Assembly: GCF_041903755.1 (NCBI RefSeq)
Contig: NZ_JBBWVE010000028.1
Location: forward strand, 1 to 64,000
DNA length: 64,000 bases
Source of the DNA: Thiocapsa roseilacustris
GTDB taxonomy: Bacteria; Pseudomonadota; Gammaproteobacteria; Chromatiales; Chromatiaceae
Direction of reading: 5' to 3'
Part shown: positions 26,500 through 34,588 of the stretch, one piece after another
Layout: the number at the start of each line of letters is the position of its first letter
How positions within the stretch are numbered: position 1 is the stretch's first letter
Translations under genes and position numbers: made by a program
The notes under the pieces: generated by a model
The model's input: the letters and a program-made list of their open reading frames with translations, nothing else
Database searches by the model: none
Told to the model about the DNA's origin: nothing

Positions 26500-27366
26500 T
26501 CACTCATCCAGCCCCAAGGCATGCCGCACGGCCGCTTCGGAATGGATGGCGGTGGTATCGAATACGGGTACACTGACGTCGGACTGCTTGATCAGGAGCG
26601 GGATCTCGGTACATCCCAGGATCACGCCTTGCGCGCCTTCTTCCTTGACAAGACGCTCGATGATCTCGACGAAGCGCGCGCGGGAGTCGTCCCGGAAACG
26701 CCCGGCGCACAGCTCGTCGAAGATGACTGCATTGATGTCTTGCCGTTCCGCCTCGTTCGGAACGACGACCTCAAGTCCATGCCGTTCCAGCCGGTCGCGA
26801 TAGAAGGCTTGACCCATCGTATAGGCGGTGCCCAGCAGGGCGACCTTCGAGATGCCCTGCGCTTTCACCTTTCGGCCCGTTGCATCGGCGATGTGAAGCA
26901 CCGGGATGTTCAGTTTCGCTTCAATGAGCTCGGCGCTCGAGTTCATGGTGTTGGAAGCGATCACGATGAAGTCGGCGCCCGCGCGTTGCAGTCTCTGCGC
27001 GGCATCGAGCATGGTGGCCTCCAAAGGCGCCCAATCGCCGTCTGCCGCCCGCCGCTCCTCGCGGGCGAACTCGGAGAAGGGGATCGAATACATCAGAAGC
27101 TTGGCGGACGACACACCCCCGAGTTGATCCCGAACCCGCTCATTGATCAAGCGATAGTATTCGATCGAAGACACCCAACTGATCCCGCCGATGATGCCGA
27201 TGGTCTTCATGTGTGCATCCACACTGACCGCCACACGAGGATCGGGGCTGAGCTGACTCGCCGCATCATCCGCAGCAACATGCGAGGACACGCCAACAAC
27301 GGACATACCCGCGATCAGGATGATCAGGGCAACAAGCCATGTGTGAGACCTCATCCGCCGATTCAT
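26500..27366 (-). CDS. Aspartate/glutamate racemase family protein with signal peptide
   Basis: This 288-residue protein has a racemase core beginning MKTIGIIGGISWVSSIEYYR at residue 53. Before it comes MRSHTWLVALIILIAGMSVV and an AxA-like site, which looks like a cleavable export signal. The C-terminal catalytic loop ILGCTEIPLLI keeps its Cys. The first catalytic loop reads IASNTMNSS where relatives have CTNTMH, so the first catalytic position is Ser and the following His is Asn. Family enzymes interconvert L- and D-Asp/Glu. An exported copy with altered residues might act on peptidoglycan-related D-amino acids or be non-racemising. A cytoplasmic start at the internal Met (27210) remains possible. 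Confidence 0.75.
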   Translation of the reverse strand: MNRRMRSHTWLVALIILIAGMSVVGVSSHVAADDAASQLSPDPRVAVSVDAHMKTIGIIGGISWVSSIEYYRLINERVRDQLGGVSSAKLLMYSIPFSEFAREERRAADGDWAPLEATMLDAAQRLQRAGADFIVIASNTMNSSAELIEAKLNIPVLHIADATGRKVKAQGISKVALLGTAYTMGQAFYRDRLERHGLEVVVPNEAERQDINAVIFDELCAGRFRDDSRARFVEIIERLVKEEGAQGVILGCTEIPLLIKQSDVSVPVFDTTAIHSEAAVRHALGLDE

Positions 27367-27420
27367 GCGACACCTCTTTCAAACCATGATGATCCAGATC
27401 ACACCGAGGGACTTCTCGTG

Positions 27421-27834
27421 ATGCAATCCATCTTCTTTGCCAAGCTTTACCTCCTGACCGTCCCGGTCTTCTTCGCCATCGATCTGCTCTGGTTGGGCGT
27501 CATCGCAAAAACCTTCTATCGTGACAACCTCGCCCATGTCCTGAGCCCGACGGTGAACTGGCCGGCCGCGCTGAGCTTCTACCTCCTCTATATCGCCGGC
27601 ATCCTCTATTTTGCCGTCGCACCCGCGCTCGCGCAGGACTCACTTGGCCGCGCCCTACTCAACGGTGCACTTTTCGGCTTCTTCACCTACATCACCTACG
27701 AGCTCACCAACATGGCCACGCTCCCGGACTGGCCGCTCAAGGTCGTGATCGTGGATACGCTCTGGGGCATCGCACTCTGCGCAAGCGTCGCCGCCGGCAG
27801 CTTCATGATCGGGAAATGGCTCGGCGGGGTCTGA
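27421..27834 (+). CDS. DUF2177 family membrane protein
   Basis: This 137-residue protein has four predicted membrane helices and the DUF2177 pattern: FFAIDLLWLGVIAKTFYRDN near the N-terminus, FYLLYIAGILYFAVAPAL, GALFGFFTYITYELTNMATL and DTLWGIALCASVAAGSF. Function is unknown; the conserved Asp/Glu/Tyr residues within the membrane suggest a small transporter or enzyme. ATG 27421 is the start (a GTG lies 3 nt upstream). It is divergent from the racemase gene. Confidence 0.85.
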   Translation: MQSIFFAKLYLLTVPVFFAIDLLWLGVIAKTFYRDNLAHVLSPTVNWPAALSFYLLYIAGILYFAVAPALAQDSLGRALLNGALFGFFTYITYELTNMATLPDWPLKVVIVDTLWGIALCASVAAGSFMIGKWLGGV

Positions 27835-28069
27835 TCACCCGGCTCCCGAGCACAGCGACGCCGAAAGCGAATGGCGACGTCCGCGCGCTGCTCGGAGAAA
27901 GTCGCGTAGTGGGCGATATCCTTGCCAAATTGCAAACACGCCTCGTCGAGAATCGCCAGCCGCCCCCCGGCAACTCATGTCGAAGATCTGCCGCAACTCC
28001 ACCGCCAACAGATTGCGCTGGGAGTCCGGCAGATCCCGCCACGCCTCGAAGAGCGCAACCCACCGAGCC
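27830..28069 (-). pseudogene. Degenerate minus-strand coding remnant
   Basis: On the minus strand a protein-like stretch WVALFEAWRDLPDSQRNLL, then AVELRQIFDMSC, starts near 28062. After a frame change near 27970 it continues as LDEACLQFGKDIAHYATF and SEQRADVAIRF. Two frames with protein-like composition joined by one shift suggest a decayed gene. The family was not recognised. The plus strand here also has an open frame, which I take to be its shadow. Confidence 0.35.
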
Positions 28070-28076
28070 CTCCTTT

Positions 28077-28721
28077 ATGCGCATGAAATCGAGATCGGCG
28101 AACTCGGCGTTCCTGTTCTTTGCCCTCCAAGGTGGTCCACGCTACCGGCTGTTGGAAAACTGGGTGCTCAAGAACCACCAATACGAACTGCAAACCATCA
28201 ACGCCTCGGACCTGATCCGCATCTTCGAGAAGGTGGCCGAGTCGCGCCGGCGACAGATCTTCGTGTGCATGCAGTTCAAGATTCCGGGCCAGAATGGCCA
28301 ACTGCTCGACAACCCGAACTGGAAGGCAATCGAGTCCGCTATCGCGGAATTGAATCAGGAGTACCAGTGCGACTTGAAACTCAAGCCTATCCGCGTCGAT
28401 GAATTCGACAAGGGTTTCTCCTATCCGATCAGCAGCGAGATTTTTCAGTTGATCGAGGAATCGGGCTATCTGATCGCCGATCTGACGGCGGGAAACAAGA
28501 ATGTTTATCACGAGATCGGGCTTTTGATGGACTTGAATCAAGCGCGCCTCAAAACGCACGACAATTTTCTACTTCTGCACAATGGCAGCATCGGGGATGT
28601 CAGCAAGGATTTCGGCTTCAATCTCGCCGACTTCAAACAGCTTCGCCTGACCGATACCCACAGCATTTGCAGCGACGTCAAGCGACAGGTGTCCATCTAC
28701 TATGGATTCATCGCGGACTGA
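28077..28721 (+). CDS. TIR-like / deoxyribosyltransferase-like protein
   Basis: This 214-residue protein has a Rossmann-like core resembling the TIR-like, nucleoside 2-deoxyribosyltransferase-like domains of defence effectors: RQIFVCMQFKIPGQNG, then NWKAIESAIAEL, a beta strand LKPIRVDEFDKG, and YLIADLTAGNKNVYHEIGLL. In this superfamily the Asp before LT and the Glu after NVYH are active-site residues. It may hydrolyse NAD or another nucleotide; this is inference. The N-terminal 60 residues (FLFFALQGGPRYRLLENWVL) are of unknown type and could be a remnant. The start is uncertain: ATG 28077 or 28083. A shortened DUF3800 gene follows 6 nt later. Confidence 0.6.
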   Translation: MRMKSRSANSAFLFFALQGGPRYRLLENWVLKNHQYELQTINASDLIRIFEKVAESRRRQIFVCMQFKIPGQNGQLLDNPNWKAIESAIAELNQEYQCDLKLKPIRVDEFDKGFSYPISSEIFQLIEESGYLIADLTAGNKNVYHEIGLLMDLNQARLKTHDNFLLLHNGSIGDVSKDFGFNLADFKQLRLTDTHSICSDVKRQVSIYYGFIAD

Positions 28722-28727
28722 TCGCTG

Positions 28728-29093
28728 ATGATGCGACCCGTCCAATCAGAGGGCAGTACGCCAGGGTTCAGTCGCTTCACCATCTACGTGGACGAAAGCG
28801 GCGACCACGGACTGGAGCGCATCAATCCCGAGTATCCGCTGTTCGTGCTGGCTTTTTGCCGCATCTGCGACGGGACCAATGCCTGCGACTCTCGCTTGCC
28901 GTTCCAGGTGGTGTTCGTGGACAAGAAACAGAATCTGGCCGGTCTGCAACTGGCCGATCTGGTCTGTCATCCCATCGGTCGCCATCTGCTCAAGCCGGAG
29001 CAGACGAACCGAGCCTATGCTGTGGTCGAGCGGAAGAATCGGCGCGACGGTGCAGGCCGAATCGAGGGCTATGGGCTGAAGACCTTTCCCTAG
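28728..29093 (+). pseudogene. DUF3800 protein with internal deletion
   Basis: The N-terminus FTIYVDESGDHGLE is the diagnostic DUF3800 start, and the C-terminal half QVVFVDKKQNLAGLQLADLV, then CHPIGRHLL, is the diagnostic later motif. These sit about 45 residues apart instead of well over 100, and the whole protein is 121 residues against the usual 220-270. It is therefore an in-frame internal deletion near CRICDGTNA. DUF3800 proteins have an RNase H-like fold and occur in mobile and defence regions. With the middle of the fold missing it is probably inactive. It starts 6 nt after the TIR-like gene. Confidence 0.7.
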
Positions 29094-29191
29094 AAAGCAG
29101 AAGGGGCACGGTCTGCACCGCGCCCCAACGCCGATCTGGAGCTCCCAATCCATTTCCGTAAAGGTAGTCTCGTCGACAAAGCTAAACAAGC

Positions 29192-29212
29192 CCCGGTCTT
29201 CCGGACCGGGGT
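29192..29212. terminator. GC-rich hairpin after the DUF3800 gene
   Basis: CCCCGGTC and GACCGGGG pair around TTCCG. No strong T-run follows on the plus strand, so a termination role is uncertain. It lies at the junction between the DUF3800 gene and the hsdM remnant. Confidence 0.4.
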
Positions 29213-29254
29213 TCGTATCGAGCTGTTTTTCGAAATGGACGACGGCGGCGGTAA

Positions 29255-29398
29255 GCGCGGGTTGTAGAACTCGCCGGCGTTGCCGGCCCTGCGCAGGTCG
29301 TTGAGCACCTGCTCGTAGATGTCGCCGAGGTGACCTCGCGCCTTGATGTCGTGGACGTCGATGGCCGCTTCCGTCTTGATGGTGGTGATGAGATTCAT
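29255..29398 (-). pseudogene. hsdM fragment
   Basis: On the minus strand ATG 29398 opens MNLITTIKTEAAIDVHDIKA followed by GHLGDIYEQVLNDLRRAGNA and GEFYNPR. The second part is the highly conserved HsdM stretch just before the SAM-binding motif; compare GDIYEKLLKDLQSAGNAGEF in the intact hsdM of this window. The sequence then degenerates into low-complexity residues, and no SAM or NPPF motif follows. It is a short relic of a second type I R-M system, not a copy of the one at 2,787. Confidence 0.7.
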
Positions 29399-29433
29399 GG
29401 TGTCCGTGTCGGGCCGGCCCTCCGGACGGACAG

Positions 29434-29507
29434 TCAAAGTGTCCAGTCCTCGACGATCAGGCCGGTTAGCTTGGTGAAGTGGTCGGTGTTGCAGGTGACG
29501 ACGGTTC
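29434..29507 (-). pseudogene. 3' end of a vapC-type (PIN) toxin gene
   Basis: The minus strand reads VVTCNTDHFTKLTGLIVEDW then TL and a stop at 29434-29436. This is the typical C-terminal strand and helix of VapC PIN-domain toxins, with the conserved N-T-x-H-F and the E-D-W end. Only about 24 residues remain; upstream the gene is replaced at about 29510 by a TAAACCGCG-family repeat. The catalytic acidic residues of the PIN fold are gone. Confidence 0.65.
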
Positions 29508-29510
29508 AAC

Positions 29511-29588
29511 GGCGGCTGCTCCGACAGTTGTCGGATCTGGCGCGGCCAAGCCAACAAACGACGCATACCGGCACCGGGCGCGGTTTAA
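29511..29588. repeat. TAAACCGCG fold-back repeat, copy E (module 2, partial)
   Basis: This resembles module 2 of copy A from GCTCCGACAGTTGTCGGATC to GGGCGCGGTTTAA, but lacks the left TAAACCGCG end, which meets the vapC remnant. The right end supplies the stop codon (TAA, minus strand, 29585-29587) of the diguanylate cyclase gene. Confidence 0.8.
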
Positions 29589-32023
29589 GTCCGGGCACTC
29601 CCGACATCAACCCCGAAAACAGGGGGTTCCGGATCGGTCACGGCTTCATCCAGGTCAACCATGACCTGGTCACGCCCCGCTTCCTTGGCCGCGTAAAGGG
29701 CATTGTCGACCCGTTTGAGCCAGGTGTGGAAGGTTTCCTGCGGCCTGAGCTGTGCGACCCCACAGCTCACCGTGACCCGGCCGACCTCGGGGAAGGACCA
29801 GGACGCTACCAGGACGCGGAGCTTTTCGGCCAGGGCCCGGGCGCCGGCTGCATCGCTGTGGGGCATCATGAGGGTGAATTCCTCGCCCCCCCAGCGCGAC
29901 AGCAGATCGGAGGTCCGCAGCTGGCGTTGCACCAGTTTCGTCAGCTCCACCAACACTCGGTCTCCGGCCTGGTGACCGTATCGATCGTTGATCGCCTTGA
30001 AGTGATCGATATCGAACATCAACAGGGACAGCGGTTCCCCGTAGCGTTGAGCTTTCGAGATCTCGATCGCCCCAAGGCTTTGGAAGTGACGCCGGTTCCA
30101 GGCGCCGGTGAGGTCATCGGTGGTGGCGAGCTGGGCGAGCTCGGCATTGGCGGTCCGCAGCGCCTGATTGGCGGCGATCACCTCGCCCGTCCGTTCCGCG
30201 ACCGTCCGTTCGAGGTTGGCGTTGAGCTCCCGTAAGCGCCCGAGGGCCGCCCGCTCGGCAGAGATGTCCTCGAAGGTCCCGGCGAGACCTTTGCTCAAGT
30301 CAAGCGGGTCGATGGGCACCGTCGAGACGCGAACCCAAACCGGGCGGCCATCCTTGCGCACCATTTCGATCTCTTCCTGATAATAGCCTTGCCGCTTCAG
30401 GCCCACGGTAAAGCGGCCACCGAATGCGGTGAAGGTCGCGATGTCGGCGTACAGGAGGCTGGCGCACTGGCCGATGAGCTCGCCCGGACCATAGCCGAAG
30501 AGTTGCTCCATGGTGCGGTTGCAGCGCTGGATCACCCGGTTTTGGGCCAAGGCGACCCCCACCGTGGCGGCGTCGTAGATGGCTTTTTGTTCGGCGTAAG
30601 CGTTGAGGAGCAACTCGGTCTGCTGCTTCAGGGCGGTCTCGGCCCGCACCCGTTCGGTGAAGTCGGCCACCAGTGCGAGGTAGCCGGCGGGTTCCCCGGA
30701 GGCACCGCGGGCCAGGGCCACCGCGACCTGGGCATGGGTCAGGCCGCCATCCTGACGCTGGTAGCGCTTCTCGATGATGCCGGAGGCCGCCTCCCCCCGC
30801 AGCAGGCGGTCGAACAGGGCCTGATTGAGCACCCAGTCCTCCGGCGGCGTAAAGTCGCGTAGGTGCCGGCCGAGCAGGGTCTCGCGGGGCTGGCCGACGA
30901 TCTGGCAATAGCGGTCGTTGACGCGGGTCAGGTGGCCCTGCAGGTCCGCCTCGGCATAGCCGGTCAGGCCCTGCTCGATCAGAGTGGCCAGCCGCCGCTC
31001 GCCGGCCAGGCGGGCGGCGGCCTGGCGCCAGAGCAGATAGCCGGCCCCGTACAGCAGCAGCAGTACCATTCCCGCGACCAGCCCCGTGGCCCAGGCCATG
31101 GTCCGGATACCCGCATAGGCATCGTCCTGATCGATCTTGGCGATCATCAACCAGGGGGCACCCGCAATCGCGGTGGCGTAGGCCAGGACGGGGATGTCGC
31201 GAAAATCCCGGGCGTCATCCAGGATCCCGCGTTGACCCTGCGCCGCCCAGACTCCTGGCAACTGGGCCGCGGTGAGGGACTGGGTCAGCGACAGGGCGGC
31301 GTCGGGATGGTGGCGCAGCGGCGTCAGGATGCGGATCTGGTGGTCGTCGCGTCGGACCAAATAGGTCTCCGCGGTGCGGGTCGGCACCGGCCAGGACGCC
31401 ACCAGTGGGAAGAGGGCCTGCTCCGCCCGCCAGGTCAGATAGATCAGGCCCAGGGGCGGCTCTCCCCGCGCACTGATGGGCGCCATTTCACCCAGCTCCA
31501 CTTCCCCTGCAGCCGTGCGGTACAGATCAACGAATTGGGTGCGCGGCTGCCGCGCCGCCTCCTGAAGCAGGTCCGCCTGGTCCCGGGTGTCGACATCGCC
31601 GATGGACATGAGAAGGCGGCCTTCGGTGTCGAGCATGGCCATACCGCTCAAGCCGAGGGTCCGGCTGACCTCCCCCATGCGCGCCCGCATCCTGGACAGG
31701 AGGGTTCCGTCCTCCCGTCCACCCTCCAGATACTGGCTCAACAGCATGGGAATCTGCGCATGACCGGAAAAGTAGGACTCGGCATCGATCCGGTGGCGGG
31801 CGAGCCAGTGCTCGACCTGTTGCCGTTTCTGTTCGGCGATCAGGGTCAGGTTATCGTTGACATCCCGTTGAATCTGCGTACGAAAGCTAAGAAAAGTAGC
31901 GACGCTCAGGGTGACGATCAGCACCGTGGTCAGCAGCAGGAGCAGGACAAACCAACCCCTTGGACCCAGGGTCACGGCCGCGGGTGAGCGACTGGCGGGG
32001 GTCTCGGAGGCGACTGCTGTCAT
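29585..32023 (-). CDS. CACHE-PAS-PAS-GGDEF diguanylate cyclase
   Basis: This 812-residue inner-membrane sensor probably makes cyclic di-GMP. It has a membrane helix near residues 25-50 (WFVLLLLLTTVLIVTLSVAT), a periplasmic CACHE-like domain to about residue 285, and a second helix (ATGLVAGMVLLLLYGAGYLL). Two PAS domains follow (LIEQGLTGYAEADLQGHLTR and AATVGVALAQNRVIQRCNRT), then a GGDEF domain with DHFKAINDRYGHQAGDRVL and the active-site RWGGEEF. RTSD five residues before GGEEF is the inhibitory I-site, so product feedback is expected. The start at MTAVASETP was chosen because upstream residues lack coding character. Its stop TAA comes from the adjacent repeat. Confidence 0.9.
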   Translation of the reverse strand: MTAVASETPASRSPAAVTLGPRGWFVLLLLLTTVLIVTLSVATFLSFRTQIQRDVNDNLTLIAEQKRQQVEHWLARHRIDAESYFSGHAQIPMLLSQYLEGGREDGTLLSRMRARMGEVSRTLGLSGMAMLDTEGRLLMSIGDVDTRDQADLLQEAARQPRTQFVDLYRTAAGEVELGEMAPISARGEPPLGLIYLTWRAEQALFPLVASWPVPTRTAETYLVRRDDHQIRILTPLRHHPDAALSLTQSLTAAQLPGVWAAQGQRGILDDARDFRDIPVLAYATAIAGAPWLMIAKIDQDDAYAGIRTMAWATGLVAGMVLLLLYGAGYLLWRQAAARLAGERRLATLIEQGLTGYAEADLQGHLTRVNDRYCQIVGQPRETLLGRHLRDFTPPEDWVLNQALFDRLLRGEAASGIIEKRYQRQDGGLTHAQVAVALARGASGEPAGYLALVADFTERVRAETALKQQTELLLNAYAEQKAIYDAATVGVALAQNRVIQRCNRTMEQLFGYGPGELIGQCASLLYADIATFTAFGGRFTVGLKRQGYYQEEIEMVRKDGRPVWVRVSTVPIDPLDLSKGLAGTFEDISAERAALGRLRELNANLERTVAERTGEVIAANQALRTANAELAQLATTDDLTGAWNRRHFQSLGAIEISKAQRYGEPLSLLMFDIDHFKAINDRYGHQAGDRVLVELTKLVQRQLRTSDLLSRWGGEEFTLMMPHSDAAGARALAEKLRVLVASWSFPEVGRVTVSCGVAQLRPQETFHTWLKRVDNALYAAKEAGRDQVMVDLDEAVTDPEPPVFGVDVGSART

Positions 32024-32371
32024 GACGTGGAAACCATCCCGAGGAAGATGGAGCGATCCGAGTGTGACATGATGATGACATCTTGAACTCAATATTAGAC
32101 GATGTTTTCGTGACCCACCGGCACCGCTGCCAACCCGGTCCGGGCCGGAGCCTTCATACCGCCGCAATGAGCGCGTGGCTCCAGCGGTCTTCCCGATTCG
32201 CTCGGCATCCATGAGGCTCGATCGCCACAGCCGGCAGTCGAGTCTTGCGTGCAAGCGCCACGACGATGAATCCGACGCTCCGGTTGCGCTTAATCTTGCT
32301 GCAGCAAACGCAAACGATCGCAATCGGATAGTCAGCTCGAGCCGGGGCGGCCCAAGGCCGCCCGGTCCATC
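32024..32371. other. Gap between the cyclase gene and the Gly/Tyr-rich gene
   Basis: This 348-bp region presumably holds the cyclase promoter on the minus strand. No clear gene, repeat or terminator was seen. Confidence 0.4.
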
Positions 32372-32995
32372 CTAGTCCTGATTGCCGCGGAACATCTGCA
32401 TCGGGTTCGGCATCATCTTCATCGGGTTCATGCCGCTTCCACCGCGATCCTCCTCGCCGGGTCCGTAGCCGGGCCCGTATTCGGGGCCATAACCCTGACC
32501 GTAGCCCGGCCCGACGCCGGGGGGCGGGGCGTAGCCCTGGCCATAGCCTTGGCCGTAACCCTGCCCGTAGGCGGGAGCAGGCGGATAGCCCTCCGCAGTG
32601 CCGGCTCCGTACCCCGGGGCTTGGCCGTACCCTGGCCCACCGCCGTATCCCTGCAGGGGCATCTGCTGCATCGGAGCGCCGCCCATTTGTGGATCAGTGT
32701 AACCGGGCAGGGAACCGTAGCCTTGGCCGGGTGCGCCGCCATACCCCGGCTGCGGGGCTCCGTAGCCGGGTGCGGCGCCGTATCCCGGCGCACCACCGTA
32801 ACCGGGTGCGCCTTGTGGGTAGTAGCCTTGGGGGTAGCCCTGAGGCGGCGGATAATCGCCCTCCCCGCGGCGATCTTTGTTGCCGCCCATCCATTTGGAT
32901 GGATTCATCATGTCGCCCATGTCCACTGCGAATGTAGGCCCGCTCAGGACCAAGCTCGCAAGCCCGGCTGTCAGTGCTGTCTTGATGATGTTCAT
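32372..32995 (-). CDS. Secreted Gly/Tyr/Pro-rich repeat protein
   Basis: This 207-residue protein has a signal peptide (MNIIKTALTAGLASLVLSGP, cleavage near TFAVD). A short charged start with NPSKWMGGNKDRRGEGDY follows, then about 130 residues of low-complexity PGYG, GYGQ and GAP repeats, and a Met-rich end (MNPMKMMPNPMQMF). The repeats resemble prion-like or adhesive low-complexity proteins, so a role in the periplasm or cell surface is likely but no specific function is claimed. NPSKWMGG near the start and NPMKMMPNPM near the end are similar short motifs framing the repeat. It is divergent from the AI-2E permease gene. Confidence 0.75.
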   Translation of the reverse strand: MNIIKTALTAGLASLVLSGPTFAVDMGDMMNPSKWMGGNKDRRGEGDYPPPQGYPQGYYPQGAPGYGGAPGYGAAPGYGAPQPGYGGAPGQGYGSLPGYTDPQMGGAPMQQMPLQGYGGGPGYGQAPGYGAGTAEGYPPAPAYGQGYGQGYGQGYAPPPGVGPGYGQGYGPEYGPGYGPGEEDRGGSGMNPMKMMPNPMQMFRGNQD

Positions 32996-33092
32996 AGCGC
33001 TCCGATGTGCTCCTCGTCTGTTGTCATGGTGATGTCTCCTCGCGAGTCGAGTATGGACCCTGCGAGGCCGGATGCCATCACCTGTCCATAGG

Positions 33093-33134
33093 CTCGGCCG
33101 TCTATGCTCGGCCGTCTATGCTCGGACGTCATGG
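33093..33134 (+). repeat. 14-bp tandem repeat
   Basis: CTCGGCCGTCTATG occurs twice in tandem (33093-33106, 33107-33120), followed by the diverged CTCGGACGTCATGG. It lies in the divergent gap between the Gly/Tyr-rich gene and the permease gene, where it could affect either promoter. Confidence 0.65.
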
Positions 33135-33263
33135 TGCGACGTGGGAAAGCTGGGTTAAGATTGTCGCGGCCGGGACTGACAATGAACCTCGCCTTGGCCG
33201 GCCCCGCTCGAGAGGCCGGCTCAAAAAACCATCGACCGAAGCGATTCACCGGAGACCCACGAG

Positions 33264-34331
33264 ATGACGAACGCACTGAGCGCTTTCAGTCCACCTGCGC
33301 GCGGCCTCCTCGTCGCGGGCGCCTTCGCGCTGGTCATCGGACTCATGAAGCTTGCGGCCCCTATCCTCGTGCCATTGCTGCTGGCCGTCTTCATCGCCAT
33401 CATCGCCACCCCGGCACTCAAGTGGATGCGTCAGCGCGGCGTGCCGAAATGGGGCGCGCTGGCCGTCATCATCTTCGTGCTGCTCGACGTCGGCAGCCTC
33501 CTGGCGCTAGTCACCACTGGCGCGCTGGAGGGGTTCACTGACAGCCTGCCGACCTATCAGGAGCGCTTCCTGCTGTTGAGCGATCAGCTCGGAGGTTGGA
33601 TGGAAGGCGTTGGGGTTGGCGGCTCGCGCGAGGCGATCCCGGATCTCATGGACCCCAACAAGGTTGCGATCGCCGTGCGCTATCTCTTGTCCAACGCCAG
33701 CGGTTTCTTTGCCACCGGACTCCTGGTGCTGCTCGCCGTCGTCTTCATCCTGCTCGAGGCGAATACGCTGCCCGCCAAGCTGAGGGTTGCCTTCCGGATG
33801 ACGGAGGCGGGTGATGCGCGCATGAAGCGCCTTTTGGACTCGATCAAGCGTTACATGCTGATCAAGAGCCTGACCAGTCTCGGAACGGCCGTATGCGTCT
33901 GGCTCTGGCTGTGGTTTCTCGGCATCGACTTCGCCATCCTGTGGGCGGTGTTGGCCTTCTTCCTGAACTTCATCCCCGTGGTCGGCAACATCGTGATGAT
34001 GATCCCTGCAGTCCTGCTCGCCTTGGTGCAGGTGGATGTGGCGACGGCCATCTGGGTTGCAGCCGGTTATCTCGTCATCAACACGGTCATCGGCAATGTC
34101 CTGGAGCCCCGGATCATGGGCAAAGGGCTGGGCATCTCGACGCTGGCCGTCTTCATCGCGTTGCTGTTCTGGGGATGGATGTTCGGTACGGTGGGGATGT
34201 TCCTGGCGGTGCCGCTCACGGCTGCACTGATTATCGCGTTGGACGCGAGCCCGCATACGCGGCCGATCGCGATCTTGCTCGGACCGGCCATCGAGCCCGA
34301 ACCTGAACCCGCGCTCCGATCTGAACAATAG
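33264..34331 (+). CDS. AI-2E family (PerM/TqsA-type) permease
   Basis: This 355-residue polytopic inner-membrane protein has eight or so helices and the AI-2E/PerM pattern: LLVAGAFALVIGLMKLAAP and LVPLLLAVFIAIIATPAL at the start, a cytoplasmic/periplasmic loop with ANTLPAKLRVAFR, and the conserved C-terminal FFLNFIPVVGNIVMMIPAVL and NVLEPRIMGKGLGIS. Members export autoinducer-2 or act as Na+/H+ antiporters; the substrate here is unknown. No partner gene is adjacent. Convergent with mucD across a 257-bp gap in which nothing was recognised. Confidence 0.88.
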   Translation: MTNALSAFSPPARGLLVAGAFALVIGLMKLAAPILVPLLLAVFIAIIATPALKWMRQRGVPKWGALAVIIFVLLDVGSLLALVTTGALEGFTDSLPTYQERFLLLSDQLGGWMEGVGVGGSREAIPDLMDPNKVAIAVRYLLSNASGFFATGLLVLLAVVFILLEANTLPAKLRVAFRMTEAGDARMKRLLDSIKRYMLIKSLTSLGTAVCVWLWLWFLGIDFAILWAVLAFFLNFIPVVGNIVMMIPAVLLALVQVDVATAIWVAAGYLVINTVIGNVLEPRIMGKGLGISTLAVFIALLFWGWMFGTVGMFLAVPLTAALIIALDASPHTRPIAILLGPAIEPEPEPALRSEQ

Positions 34332-34588
34332 CCCGACCGGAACCTCGGAACACGGGCCACCGATCTAGCCTTGTCCATAACACCGGCCGGTCGGGGGATG
34401 CGCGAGAGCCTAGTCCACCGCGTCCTGCAAAGGGGCGCTGTGGGACTGCGCTCCGCTGGTTCAACCTACCGCGCCCATCGGCGACCAGGCCGGGTTTAGG
34501 ATCGAGACCGCCTATGCTCTCGCCGCGGACCGCAAATGGAGTTGCGCTCCGTCCAGAGCCGACCCTGTCGGGTCGACTCCCGGATGCC

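Noticed and set aside
27816..28076. Extending the TIR-like protein upstream by 87 codons
   Set aside because: The added stretch is Pro/Arg/Ala rich, lacks a ribosome site and overlaps protein-like sequence on the other strand.
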